Source: Mallotus nudiflorus (Eukaryota; Streptophyta; Magnoliopsida; Malpighiales; Euphorbiaceae). Taken from it: 64,000 nucleotides of DNA. The position numbers and the translations under genes are program-made. Each line of letters begins with the position of its first letter. Positions within the stretch are counted from its first letter, which is position 1. The notes below the pieces were generated by a model. The model did not search any database, was not told the DNA's origin, and saw nothing but the letters and a program-made list of their open reading frames with translations. Shown here piece after piece: positions 46,940 through 59,640 of this stretch. The stretch covers positions 124,001-188,000 of the forward strand of contig CANTUR010000641.1 of assembly GCA_947683625.1 (NCBI GenBank), given 5' to 3'.

Positions 46940-49900
46940 TAGGCAATGCTTAGCCAGTCATTCATCCCGATATCACAAAATAAAAATAAAAATAAAATAA
47001 TCACAATTAAAATTTTCTATTTTAAAATAAATAATTTAAAAATTTTCAGATTTTTGTTAAAAATAAATAAATTTCACTTTGTATGGTTAAAATAATATTC
47101 AAAATTTTAAAAATATTTTCAATGAAAAACTTAATTTAAATAAAATAAAATTGAAAAATTAGAACTATAAAAAGTAATTTCTAACTAGATTGAAAATTGG
47201 AGATTTAATAAATAAGGATAAATTTGAAAAAGAAAATATTATCTCTTAAAAATTAGATGGTTATTTATTTTAAAATAAATTTTATCTCTTTAAAACTCAT
47301 TAACGCTGCAGACTAACATAGTGCTCCTGTGCATCTCACATGATTTTTTCTAATAAGTTATCACTTTTTTGTTTGAAATTTGCAATTAATGAATTGTCGT
47401 TTTGCATTTCATTGCAATTAATTGTTTATTTTTATATGATAATGTTTTTAAATATTACATTTTTTTTAACACTTTTAAATATTAGATTTAGGCATGATAA
47501 TGATTAGAGTTTTGCATAAGTGCAGTTTGATCGGTCCATTAGCTTGGAATATTATTAATTATAAAATGTCACTAGTTGGGTAAGAAAAATCTTTATTAAT
47601 TACATAAAAATTTGTCACTTTTTAATTGTCTTATCATGGATTATCAAGTTCCACATAATACAACAAACCTCACCTCCGGCCGGCTAAAGATTATTTATTA
47701 AAATAATTAATAGAGTAATTATTTTAGACATTATTTATTTTATAATAAAAATAAAAAAATAATTTAGTGTTAACAAATAATAAATTTTTTATTAAATGTT
47801 TTTTAACTTGAAAATAAAAAATAAAATAAGAAGATACAATTTAAAAAAATAAGAGAGAAAAATTTAAATGTACAAAGTATTAATTAAAATTTTTTTACTA
47901 AAATTGATAAATAAAATTCATAAAATTATGCTAAAAAATATTATCTATTAAAAGTGTCTTTATATAATTTAATTGAAAGAAATACATGTGACGCTAAATT
48001 CCAAAAAGTTAGGTGCAAAGATACCTTAACTTTTTAAATAAAAAACAAAAAGTGATTTGTTGTAATAATACCGGCTGTCTTTTTTACATGCAATGTACCG
48101 AGTAAAATATATATTAAATGTGTAATTTATTTTAATTTTATTTATATAATCGCATAAAATTATAACATAAATATAATAACTAATATGTATTTTTTTACAA
48201 AATATTAATTATATTTTAAGAATTATTATAAATAATTAATATTGATATAAAATTACTTTTATAAAAATGTTCACAAATTTAAATATTTTAATAAATTTAA
48301 TTATTTTATTTTTACATATCATTTTTCGTCTAAAAATATTTTCTTTTCATATTTTTATATATAATATAAATAAATAAAAATTAATTATTTATATAATATA
48401 AATATAATATTTTTATTTCTTTTTATTTTCATCTCATCATTTTCAATTGTGAAATAAATATCAAGATTATAAAACAACTAAAAAATAAAAATTTAATATT
48501 GAGCTCAAGAAAATTTGGATATTTTAATTTACATAATTTGATCATAATATCTAAGAAAAATAATTACCATTCTTCACTTTTATTGTTTACAACATTATTT
48601 TAAAATTGTAAATGCTATTCACTGAATTTATCGAAATATTAAAAAAAAAGTGTAAGAAAAACGTGGCGATATTCATAAGCATCATAAGGTCAAATATGTA
48701 CTAAACAGTGCTTGGCCATTTATTATACCAACAAAACAAAACAAAAATAATACGATTTTTTTATTTTTAAATAATTAATTTTTAATGTTTGTCAAAAACA
48801 AATAAATTTTAATTTATAGTGTTTTATATCAATATTTTATTTTTTACAAAATAAATTTTATTTTACTAATAATTAAAAATTTTAGACATTATTTATTTTA
48901 TAATAAAAATGAAAAATAATTTAATTTTTTATTAATTTTTTTAACTCAAAAATATAAAATATAAAATTTTAAAAAATAAGAAAGAAAAATTTAAATGCAT
49001 ACAAGATATTAACTAATTTTTTTTTACTAAAATTAATAACAAAATTATGCTAAAAATTTTATTTATCAAAATTGTCTTTATATAATTTAATTGGAAGAAA
49101 AATATATGTAAGGCCAATTTCTAAAAAGTTAGGTGCAAAGAAAAAAAAACATGTGAGGTGGAATATACAATTTTAAACTTCAACTTTATTCATTATTTTA
49201 TGTTATTTTTTAATTTTTATTTTATTTTATTTTTTTAATTTTAATTTTTATCTATTTAGTCTATATAATTTTTATTTTTTACATATTCAAACTTAATACG
49301 AGTTAAACATATATTTTTTTTAATGTGTAAAAAAAGTTAAATAAATAAAAAATAAAAATTATGAGATGAAATAAAATAAAATGAAAAGTGATATAAAATA
49401 ATTAATTAAAGTTTTAAAATAAAATTATATAATTGGCCAAACATGTGATGTGTTCATCTTATTAAAAATATGTCACTGTCAGATTTAAAACTCTTTTATG
49501 GGCAAACAAACAAAAAGGACATTGAAATGTCTTTTAGCATTTTCCTGACTGTGTCTTTTTCTTCTTACAATGCACGTTAGTAAAATACATATTAAATGTA
49601 TAATTTATTTTAATTTTATTTATATTATATGAATTATAAATAATTATAACATGTACAAATGTTTTTTTTATGGTCTAGTAGTTTATATAATAAATATTAT
49701 AAGTTAAAATTATTAATTCAATTTCTCATTTTTTTAACCTCTCATTGTTAAAAAAAATGTATAATAGGTACTAGCTATTGATAATAATTTTTATAAAATA
49801 TTAATTATATTTTATCAATTATTATAGATAATTAATATTAATATATAATAAATTTTATTAAAATGTTTAGAAATTTAAATTTATTGGCTGAAATTCAATT

Positions 49901-50855
49901 ATCTAACAGCATTATAAGGTTATTTTTACATGTTATTTTTTTGTCCAAAAATATTTCCTTTTCATTCTTTTATACTACATAAAAAAGTACAATTTTTTAA
50001 ATTTAACTAAAATAAGGACAAATGATTTATTCATATTTATAGACTATACATAAAATTTTCATTTCTATTTTTCATTTCACCATTTTCGATTGTCAAATAA
50101 AGATCAAGATAATAAAAGACTAAAAAAAATAAAAATTTAATATTGAGGTCAAGAAAATTTAGATATTTTAATTTACATAATTTGATCATAATATCTAAGA
50201 AAAACAATTACCATTCTTCACTTTTAACGTTTACATCATTATTTAAAAAAAAAAAAAAACATTATTTTAAAATTGTAAATGCCACTCACTGAATTTATCG
50301 AAACATTAAAAAATTAAAAAAAGTGTAAGAAAAACGTGGCGGTATCCATAAGCATCAAAAAAACATGAAGCATTTATTATACCAACAAAACAAATTAAAA
50401 TAGTAAGTATTTTTTATTTTAAAATAAATAAATTTTAATGTTTGTCTAAAACAAATAAATCTTACTTTATAGTGATTTTTATCAATATTTTATTTTTTAC
50501 AAAATAAATTTTATTTTATTAATAATTAAAATTAAATAATATAACACAATAATAAAAATAAAATAACCATAAAATTTTCCTACTTTGTATAGGTTAAAAT
50601 ATTTAAATTTAAACAAAAGAATTTTGAAAAAAGAAAATTAAAACTATGATATATTATTTTTAACTAGATTTAAAAATTGGAGATGTAATAAATAAGGATA
50701 AATTTGAAAATTTTTGTTGCTTTGTACACAAACAAACAAACTCAAAATTTTATTTAAAAAACCTGAGCACTCGTACTTCGGACCATTAATAGGTTGAAAA
50801 GCTCACGTCAGGCTATAAAGATTCCCAGTATATCTATGCATCGAGATTTATATTA

Positions 50856-51130
50856 GGGTAAATTACAATTTACTCCTAAAATTTGATCTAATTTATTAGT
50901 TTATCTTCATATTTTAAAATTTAACTAAATATTTTTTCAGGTTTAATTTTATTAATAATTTTCTCCTTCCATTAACTAAATATGTCCTTTAATTTACAAT
51001 AAAAATATTAAACCTAAGTGATAGTTAGTTAGTAGAAGGCTAAAACGTGAGGAATTATGAGTTAATTTGTAAAAATATAAGAACGAACTAATACGTTTGA
51101 TAAAATTTCAGAGATGATTGTAATTGTCTC
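50856..51130. mobile_element. Mutator-type MITE with perfect 9-bp target duplication
   Basis: 275 bp with ~60-bp imperfect inverted ends: GGGTAAATTACAATTTACTC on the left and, reversed, GAGACAATTACAATCATCTC on the right. TTTATATTA stands on both sides (50847-50855, 51131-51139), and a 9-bp duplication is diagnostic for Mutator-like elements. Non-coding. Confidence 0.8.
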
Positions 51131-51646
51131 TTTATATTATATTTGGCTCAATTTTATCAATATATATATATATTTCATTTAAAAAAAATTCAAATAGATT
51201 TCATTTTTTTTTCAAATAAATAGTTTATAAACTCCATTTTAAATAAATTTTTATATTTTGTTATATTATATTTAATATAAATCTAGAATGCAAGTTAATT
51301 TTTAATTTTGGTTAAAAATACACTTTTCAATATATTGTATTTTTATTTTTTTAATTTCATAATACATCATTAAAAGTGTAATTATTTAAAATTTAAATTA
51401 ATTTTTTAATTTTTTAAAAAATATATCTCTACTTTTTGTCATTTTGAATGATTTCAAATTTACTGTATAATTTTTTTTCTCCATTTTGAAAAGATTGTAT
51501 GTGGCTAGTACATAAATTTTCGTTCATCACTCTTTATTTTCTCTTTAAACAAAACAATTAAAATCGAGCATCACTTTTAATTTTCTTCTACTTCCGATTA
51601 TACCGAAGAATAAATAGAAATATACAAACTTACCAGTAAATAATAT

Positions 51647-52244
51647 TGTAAAAATTGAGGATCAAATTGTAAATGAAATAGAGCAAATTGCACTTACAAT
51701 AATTGAAATAATAAAATAGAAGAAAAAATATGGAGCTCATAGATTTTAATATTGAAAATTCCAAATAACTTGGAAAACCACGGGTTAGAATAATAAAATT
51801 TTACTGTAAAAAATAATAAAAGTTACAAATAATTCATTTTTTACCCCAAGGAAAATACAATAAAATTCTCACTTTTTTTGAAAAAAAATAAAATTTTCAT
51901 TTATTGAAAATCAATAATACATCTTGATTGTCACGATCCAAACCCGAGGGCACGTGACCGACACTAGGGAATGGGTAGACATAAGGCCCTCGAAACCCGT
52001 AGTAAGCCTAAAGGAAAAGAAAAATAAAACCATTCATATTTTAAACTTTATTTTAAAATAGAACACATTATCAAACTGATTTTTCTCAAGTTACACAATT
52101 GCAACTGTTTAAATAATAATGTGTTTCAACATCTCATATTATAGATCAAATTGAATCTTATACATAAGCATGGTTTACACAAATGAATTACATAATTATG
52201 TTTAAACCATACAAATCTTTAATACATATACTACATGAAAATGT

Positions 52245-52297
<53 letters not shown>

Positions 52298-53247
52298 TTG
52301 ATATACACATTTAAACCAATATTTAACCTAAAATATAATGTTAACACAATTACACTTTAATATAATGCAAATATAACTATTACTAGTACTATTTGAAATA
52401 TATAATATGAATAAAATACAATTAAAAAGTATTAAAAAAAATTCCTACTAAAGATATGAAACCGTTCATCGCTATTCTTCAATTGCATTGATAGAGCTAT
52501 TTTGATTTGTAACTTAACGATTTGTTCAACAATCTTTATGCTCACTTCATAGCTTTTATTAGTCATAAATCGACTCTATGATTTTTAATTGAGTCCGATT
52601 ACAATAATGCTAACAAAATTTTTATAATGGAGATAATTATAAACTCCATATAAAAGAACCACCAAAACCCTAAAAAGGGATTAACACCTTCACGAATGAA
52701 GAACAAATAAATAAATAAAAGGATTAACACCTTCATGAATGAAGAACAAAAAATAAATAAATAAAACAAATAGATTAAAGATTTGTATTTATTGGATGAA
52801 AAACAAAATAGAATAGAAAAAATAATAAGGGATCATCGCCGATCTAAAAGATGATCGGGGGTGGCAAAAAAACAAAAGTATTTGATAAAAAAATCTAAAG
52901 AGAAAAGAGAGAAGAAGTGACTAGAGTTAGTCATAACTTAATAAATTTATCTTTTAAAATATGAGAAAACCTACTCCTTATATTTTTCACTCACCAGGAG
53001 ATTACACTCATCAACTCACTTACTTTAACTATCCATACACAACTTGTTATTACCAAGCATTCACTGCTTACACTCACCCACAAGCACTCAATTTTGCTCA
53101 TACACACACATTACTTGTTCACCTCACCACATCCACTTATGCCTATTTATAGGAATTTTTTATACTTGGGAACCAAGCAAATGCTTGGTCCTTACATGCT
53201 CTTGGACCAAGTAAAATGCTTGATCTTTAAGTAAAACACTTGGCACA
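51647..53247 (-). repeat. 3' LTR of Copia A, with a nested solo LTR
   Basis: It starts TGTAAAAATT at 51647 and matches 63908-64000. The inner end is placed at GGCACA (53247) because the next bases, read on the minus strand, give a purine tract AAAAAAAAGAAT before TGTGCCAAG. This end is less certain. The stretch 53165-53245 contains facing CTTGGTCC and GGACCAAG motifs. A short plus-strand open frame at 52961-53152 lies in the LTR and is probably chance. Confidence 0.55.
51929..52487 (-). mobile_element. Gypsy LTR piece (candidate solo LTR) nested in the Copia A LTR
   Basis: 51929-52230 matches the reversed LTR end at 32049-32350 (GAGGGCACGTGACCG, ACTAGGGAATGG, CCCGTAGTA, AACCATTCATATTTTAAAC). 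After a TA tract (52249-52294), TTTAAACCAATATTTAACCT resembles 39310-39345, linking LTR end and LTR start sequences of one family. TTGAT occurs on both sides (51924-51928, 52488-52492) with TG...CA ends, so a 559-bp solo LTR is plausible. The last ~140 bp have no match here. Confidence 0.5.
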
Positions 53248-53419
53248 ATTCTTTTTTTTAATAGTAATTCGGTTAATAGTCTCTCATTTAAAAATTTAAT
53301 TGAAGATTAATCACATCTTTACTTCATTCTTTCTATCTTACCTTTTTTATGTTGCTTATGTTTTCGTCAAGCCGCACGAGGATTAATACTAAACAAACTT
53401 ATCAATATTGATAGTCTTT

Positions 53420-55100
53420 GTCAAGAAATCTACTAAGTTGTCTTTGATATGAATTTTTTACAAATTGACAGTTCCTTCTTTTAATTTTTATCGAACGAAG
53501 TGGTATTGAACTCAAATATGTTTTGACTTTGAATGAAAGGCTGGATTTCTTACAAGATATAAGTCATTCTAACTATCTCTAAACAAGGAAACTTTCTCTT
53601 GTTTGTGCCCAAGTTCTTCCATTGTCATCTTTAACCAAATTGCTTCTTTATTGACTTATGTAGCTGTGACATATTTTGCTTTCGTTGTGGATGTAGCCAC
53701 AACTAATTGTAGTTTTAATACCTAACTTATAGCATTGCCAACAACTGTAAACACATAACCCATTATGGATTTGCTTTTGTCCAAATCACCTGTATAATCC
53801 GAGTCAACATATCCTTTAATAACAAAGTCTGATCCTCTATAACATAATGCAACATTTGCGGTTCCTTTAATATATTTTAAGATCCTCTTTATAGCATTCC
53901 AATGCTCTCTACCAAGATTCATCGTGTATCGATTAACTACTCCCATTGCATATGCAATGTCTAGTCTTGTACAAATCATAACAGATATCAAACTTCTCGC
54001 TGCAATGTCAAGATATTTCCATCATTTCTACTTTATTACTAGGACTCATAATGGAGGATAGCTTGAAATTAGTAGGAAGTGGGGTCAAAATTGGCTTGCA
54101 ATCTTACATGTTGAATCACCGTAAGACTTTTTTCAAGTAGTTTTTTTAGAGTAGCCAAATCTTCATATTATTTCTATCTTGGTGAATTTGCATCCCTAGA
54201 ATCTTATCTGTTGGACCTAAGATCTTCATCTTAAATTCCATAACTAACTATGCCTTCAATTCTTTGATATGATCTTTGTTGGGGCCTACTACCAATATGT
54301 CATTAAGATATAATAATAAATTGATAAAGTCATTTTCATCATACCTCTTAGAATATACACAAGGATCTGTATTAAGTCTGTTGTATCCAAGGCTTATAAT
54401 GAAGGAATCAAATCTCTTATACCAATACCTCATCGTCTGTTTTAAGCTATATAGAGATTTATTAAACATACAAACCAAGTTCTCTTTTCCTTATTCTTTA
54501 AAACCTTTTAGTTGGAGCATGTAAATCTCTTCTTCAAGATTTCCATGAAGAAAAGTAGTTTTCATATCTAGCTACTTTAGATATAAATCAAATGTAGCAC
54601 ACATCGTTAGGACCACTTACATTGTTCTAAGTCAAACCAAAAAGGAAAAGATTTCACTAAAGTCAATGTGTTCTTTTTCAACATACCCTTATACCACTAA
54701 TCTTGCATAATACCACTCCACTTAATCATCGTTATTATACTTGATCTTGTAGACCCATTGTTTACCAATGGACTTTCTTCTTTGTAGTAATGGTATAAGT
54801 TTTCAACTCTAATTTTTATGCAGAGTTTTAATTTCTTCTTGCATTGCTGCCATCCATTGAGATGCTTCTAGACTTTCCATTGCTTATTGAAGAGTTAATG
54901 ACTCTCTATCCTACGTTAGAAAGCAATATGCAATATTACCTTTATAATATAATTAAAATTCCAAACTGGTGCTTTTTTAGCACAAGTTGACTATCGAACC
55001 TTGGTTTCTTTATACTTAACTAGTTATGTTCTTTATCTTCTGGTGCTGCTTTAGAAGAATCCTTTTGTTCCAACTATATCATTAGAGTCTCTAAATTATT
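53420..55100 (-). pseudogene. pol: Copia A RT and RNase H remnant
   Basis: Minus-strand pieces in Copia order: an ESLEASQWMAAMQEEIKTLHK-type RT entry (about 54810-54890), FNKSLYSLKQTMRYWYKRFD (54400-54470) and LLLYLNDILVVG, where the catalytic YVDD has become YLND (54290-54330). RNase H follows with ICTRLDIAYAMGVVNRY, EHWNAIKRILKYIKGT and GYVDSDYTGD (53722-53991). Many stops and frameshifts are present. The far 3' part (53420-53700) holds the decayed end of RNase H. Confidence 0.8.
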
Positions 55101-55351
55101 TTTTAATGTGCTACTGTCACACTTTAGATCATCTACCACTCCTATAGATAGTAGATTTTTATTTGAGCCCTCTGTATACTACACATTTTGAATATTATGA
55201 ATTGTACTATTATACATCTTTAATTTGATAGTTCCTATATCGATGATCTTCATGTTCGGATTCGTGATTCCATATGCAGCGAAAAATAAAATATTAATCA
55301 CAAACCCAAACCTGGATCCAAGTAATTCTATTAATTGATCAAAATTAGAGG

Positions 55352-55377
55352 TTGTTCGTGTGGACACTTGTGGAGGA
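55352..55377 (+). repeat. 26-bp LTR motif at the left inversion junction
   Basis: The core TTCGTGTGGACACTT followed by TGGAGGA matches 62502-62527 at 24 of 26 positions in the same orientation. The reversed LTR end stops exactly before it. GTGTGGACAC is nearly self-complementary. Confidence 0.85.
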
Positions 55378-55583
55378 TGGATTCTTTTGGAGATGTCTCA
55401 AATCTAAACTACTAAATTAAAAGCTCGAGGTAGGGTGTCATCGAAGTGAACCTCATCTCTTCCTTTTAGATTTCTTGCCTCTTATGAATTTATGGTAAGA
55501 AAATAAAAACTCTAGATTTAATCAATTAATTGAAATACTTGAATCTGGGTTCGGGCTGCGTATGGAATAACAAATCCCAACAG

Positions 55584-55596
55584 TGGTATCAGAACC
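55584..55596 (+). other. Primer-binding site of Copia B
   Basis: TGGTATCAGAACC directly follows the LTR end CAAATCCCAACA (55582). It is related to the initiator tRNA-Met site. Confidence 0.8.
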
Positions 55597-57277
55597 ACTT
55601 GTAATTTGATTAATTTAATTCTGTGTATATGTGATATGCCTATATTTAAGTGATTTGTTTTAGAAAAAGAGTTTTCAAAAAACTTTATCAAAATAGTTTT
55701 GATTTTGTGATGATTAATTACAATCTGTATAAAAATAGTATTAAACATTAATTTGATTAATGTTTATAATTGTTTAATGTGATTAAACAATGAACATAAT
55801 TATGATTTTCTGTGTTATGTATATAGTTTAAGAAATCAAAATGAGTATTCTGTTTGAACAACAAATTTGATTTCTGTTTAATTATGAAACATGAATATTT
55901 TGATTATACAAATTTCTGTAAAGGGCAGTATGTTTAAATGTTAAACAAATTATATAGAACAAATATATTTGGAACAGATTAATTATTCTGTAATATGATT
56001 TACAAGTAAATTAGGATTAATGATGGCAGCTGTTTAAATGTTAAACATAAAAAATGATCTGTTTTGAACAGACCAATCAAATAATAATTTGATTACGAAA
56101 ATTATTGTTTTTTTAGAGTTTTGACAACAACTCATTCAAAGAGTTAAGGTAAATCATTTACCTTTGGGGGCACTACCCCCGAACAATTGCAAAGGGGCGT
56201 TGCCCCCTTGACCCCTACCCATTAATCGAATCGCTGCCTAAGGCGCTGCCCCTTAACCCTGAATAAATTTGTCATGCATTTTGTTTTTAAACATAATAAT
56301 TTAATTAATTTGTAAATTGAATTATTTTGGAATATGTGTTTATTGTTAAATGCATGGTGCATAGTATGGCCCTTGAACCAATATGATTGGATTTTATTTT
56401 ATTGGGTTATAATTTTTAAAAATACGGCCTGTGAGTCATTTTATTTGTTGTAATTATTTTATTTTATTTTATTAGATAGTAATAGAATAGCTTTAATTAC
56501 AACATGTAATGTAAATCAAGACCCAATATGCAAATTCAAGTTGGAGGCCCATGATGGAGATCTAAGGTAAACGCTTAAGGAGGAGGTTTATAGCAAAAGA
56601 TGGAGATCTAAATTAAAGGCTCAATTTGTATTTGTTTTATCGCCTAGGTTTGACCTTTGATCTTTATATTGGCTTATGAAGACCAACTTAGTTATGGGCC
56701 ATGCAATGTCATGTTTATGTTATTATGTTACTATGTTATGCATGTGATGCCATGTATGTGATGAATATAACAATAATTAAATAAGATAAAAATTAACTAA
56801 ACCCTTATTTAATATTAAGTCATTAAAATGCCTTCTATTAATCAACACTTATCAAGATTTGGATTGCTATATATAGGTTATGCCAAAGCATTATGTATAA
56901 AGTCATCTAAATAAGATAAAATGGATAATGGTGATATCCATATGTTTGAGTTGGTTAGACTTAACTAGGTTATCAAAATGGTTTTGGACCTAGGGCATTT
57001 GATATGATATACCGATACATGTAATGTCAATATCCCATACTTATCCAAGAATTACATGAGATGTAATTGGTAAAGTGTGTTACCTAAATAACCATACTTT
57101 AAGTAATAAGCTAAAGCTTACTTGAAGTAGGGTGAAATATGGATCTTGGTCCACTAAGAAATTTTAATTATTGAAATTATTTTGAGGGTTTTATAATTTA
57201 TAAAAATTTAGTAGGAGTTTTATTTTGCCTCTTTCATAATAAAACTAAATTTAGTATATATATATTTGTTGTAGATA
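55597..57277 (+). other. Long untranslated leader of Copia B with GC hairpin cluster
   Basis: 1.7 kb without a supported gene between PBS and gag. At 56160-56256 a GC-rich island in otherwise AT-rich DNA contains GGGGGCACTACCCCC (56166-56180), GGGGCGTTGCCCC (56194-56206) and AGGCGCTGCC (56241-56250), each able to fold. Such GC clusters occur in leaders of some plant Copia lineages. Confidence 0.6.
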
Positions 57278-58591
57278 ATGAAATTAAACATTGCACTTAC
57301 CATGTCACTACGTTTGATCCTTGAGAAGGATAAGCTAAATAGGACTAACTTTATTGACTGGTACAAAAACCTAAGAATTGTTCTTAGGCAAGAAAGAAAG
57401 GAATATATCATTGATCAATCCATCCCAGAGGAACTGGCTGCTAATGCTTCTAGAGCACAAAAGGATGCTTATAGTAAGCATCTCAATGATTCAGTAGATG
57501 TCACTTGTCTCATGCTTGGATGCATGGAATCTGAGCTTCAAAAGAAATTGATGGAAATGGAGGCTTATACTGTGATAGGTCATCTCAAAGAAATGTTCCA
57601 AGAAATAGCTAGAATCGAAAGGTTCAATACCATTAGGGCATTGCTCTCCTGCAAGTTGACTGCTAACGGCCCTATTAGTCCTCATGTTCTCAAGATAAAG
57701 GGTGAACACTTGGACAAGCTTGGTCTCAAGATTGAACAAGAATTGGCTGTTGACATCATTCTCCAATCTTTGCCTGAAGCTTATAATGGTTTCATCATGA
57801 ATTTTAATATGAATAGTATGGACAAAACTGTTTTAGAGTTGCATGGGATGCTTAAAACTGCTGAAAAGAACATCAAGAATTCCACTAAGGATATTCTAAT
57901 AGTCAATAAGGGAAAGGGTATGAAAAAGGTTGGAAAGGGCAAGGGCAAGGCTCCCAAAGGCTTTCAGAAGCCAAAACCAAAGCCCAAGTTCAAAGCTGAA
58001 CCCCAAGTAAAGCCACCAAAGGAGAAAATATGCTTTTTCTACACTGAGCCAGGTCGTTGGAAAAGAAATCTCAAGCTATATTGGAATGATCTGAACAAGA
58101 ATAAGGTAAGTGCGACTACCTCTTCAGGTATTCATGTTATAAAAATTAATTTTTCTTCTGATTCTTGGGTATTAGATACTAGATCAAGATCTCACATTTG
58201 TACTAATGTGCAGGGTCTAAAAAGGAGTAGATCATTGACTAGAGGCGAAGTGGACCTACGAGTTGGCAATGGAGCAAAAGTTACTACTTTAGCTATAGGG
58301 ACTTATGAGTTAACTTTGCCTAGTGGACTTGTTTTAAATTTGGAAAATTATTGTTATGTGCCTACTATATGTAGGAATATTATTTTTGTTTCTTGTTTGG
58401 ACAAGAAAGGTGTTGAATTTATTATTAGGAATAATAAATGCAATATTTATCATGATAACATTTTCTATGGATTTGCTCCACGCATTAGTGGTCTTTATAT
58501 TCTAAATGTTGAAGACACTAATGAAAAGTCAATCTATAACATTGATATAAATAAGTTTAAATCTAATGATTTAAACATTACTTATCTCTGA
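57278..58591 (+). pseudogene. gag: Copia B gag and protease
   Basis: 437 open codons. The gag part (about 1-210) carries FIDWYKNLRIVLRQER, the CLMLGCMESELQKK block and ILQSLPEAYNGFIMNFNMN, a well-known plant Copia gag type. A Lys/Pro-rich stretch follows. The zinc knuckle CFFYTEPGRWKRNL has lost two Cys and the His of CCHC. The protease has WVLDTRSRSHICTN, so the active triplet DTG reads DTR. A GAG-pre-integrase start is cut by a TGA at 58589. The first Met may be at 57278 or 57302. Catalytic and zinc losses show it is inactive despite the long open frame. Confidence 0.88.
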
Positions 58592-59640
58592 CATTGTCGT
58601 TTAGGCCACATAAATGAGAAACGTATTTCAAAGCTTCACTAAAATGGGCTTTTGAATTCATTTAATTATGAATCATTTGAAACATGTGAATCTTATTTAT
58701 TAGGAAAAATGATTAAAACACCTTCTACTGGAAAAGGTAAGAGACCTAATGATTTATTGGGCCTTATACATTTAGATGTATATGGACTATTAAGCTCAAC
58801 TGCTAGAGGAGTTTTCCAATACTTCATCTTTTTCATAGATGATTTCAGTAGGTATGGCTATGTCTATCTAATGAAACATAAATCTGAATCTTTTGAAAAG
58901 TTCAAAGTTTTTAAGAATGAAGTACAATACCAACTTGGTAAAAATATTAAAACTCTTAGATATGATCAAAGTGGTGAATATTTAAGCCAAGAATTTATAG
59001 ATCATCTTAGAGATTGTGGGATTATTTCATAATTGACTCCTCTGGGTACACCACAATGGAATGGTATATCCGAACAGAGAAATTAGACTTTATTGGATAT
59101 GGTTCGATCAATGATGAGTCAATCTAATATTCCAATCTCTTTTTGGGGATATACTTTAGAAATTGTTGCATTCATTTTGAATAAAGTTCCAACAAAGGTA
59201 GTCGAAAAGACACTATATCATATGTGGACTCGAAAACCTCCCAGTTTATCTTTTCATAAGGTTTGGGGATGTGATGCTTATGTAAAACATCAAATCTTAG
59301 ATAAACTAGCACCTAAATCTGATAAATGCCTTTTTGTGGGATATCCTAAAGAAACTAAAGGATATTATTTCCACAATGCTTTTGAGAACAAAGTGTTTGT
59401 TACTTGAAGTGGTGTATTTTTAGAAAGAGAATTTATTTCCAAAGGATCTAGTGGGAGCACAGTCCAACACAAAATAGCATTGTACCAAGTATGAAACCAC
59501 ATCTAGATCAACAAGTAACTGTTGAACCTGTACAAGTACTAGAAGGCCCAAGGAGGTCTAGTAGGACACGTCAAATCCCTATGAGATATGGATTTCTCAT
59601 AACTGATGATCATGATGTGTTGATTATGGATTAAAGTGAG
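58592..59640 (+). pseudogene. pol: Copia B integrase, broken
   Basis: After the TGA the pre-integrase His region RLGHINEKRI continues. The core shows LIHLDVYG, IDDFSRYGYVYLMKHK and LRYDQSGEYLS (58652-59032). A TAA interrupts before the Glu block. GISEQRN, a stop, TLLDMVRSMM follows at 59060-59120, then the C-terminal KVWGCDAYV and KSDKCLFVGYPKETKGYYF (59250-59380). Stops and substitutions make it inactive. Confidence 0.82.

Larger units (their letters stand above)
42187..50400 (+). repeat. Degenerate array of at least five copies of a non-coding unit
   Basis: A block with TCATTTTC-ATTGT-AAATAA, TCAAGATAATAAA, AATATTGAGCTCAAGAAAATTT, ATCTAAGAAAAATAATTACCATTCTTCACTTT and AAGAAAAACGTG recurs in the same orientation. 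Copies centre at about 42350-42700, 44180-44420, 46340-46870, 48420-48740 and 50060-50390. Neighbouring copies also share flanks (42187 with 43993; 47990-48120 with 49110-49620). Spacing is 1.6-2.2 kb, varied by insertions including the TRIM at 44464. It is non-coding, AT-rich and of unknown origin. Confidence 0.6.

Noticed and set aside
52961..53152. Tyr/His/Thr-rich 63-codon frame
   Set aside because: It lies in the Copia A LTR and has low-complexity composition; no family resemblance.
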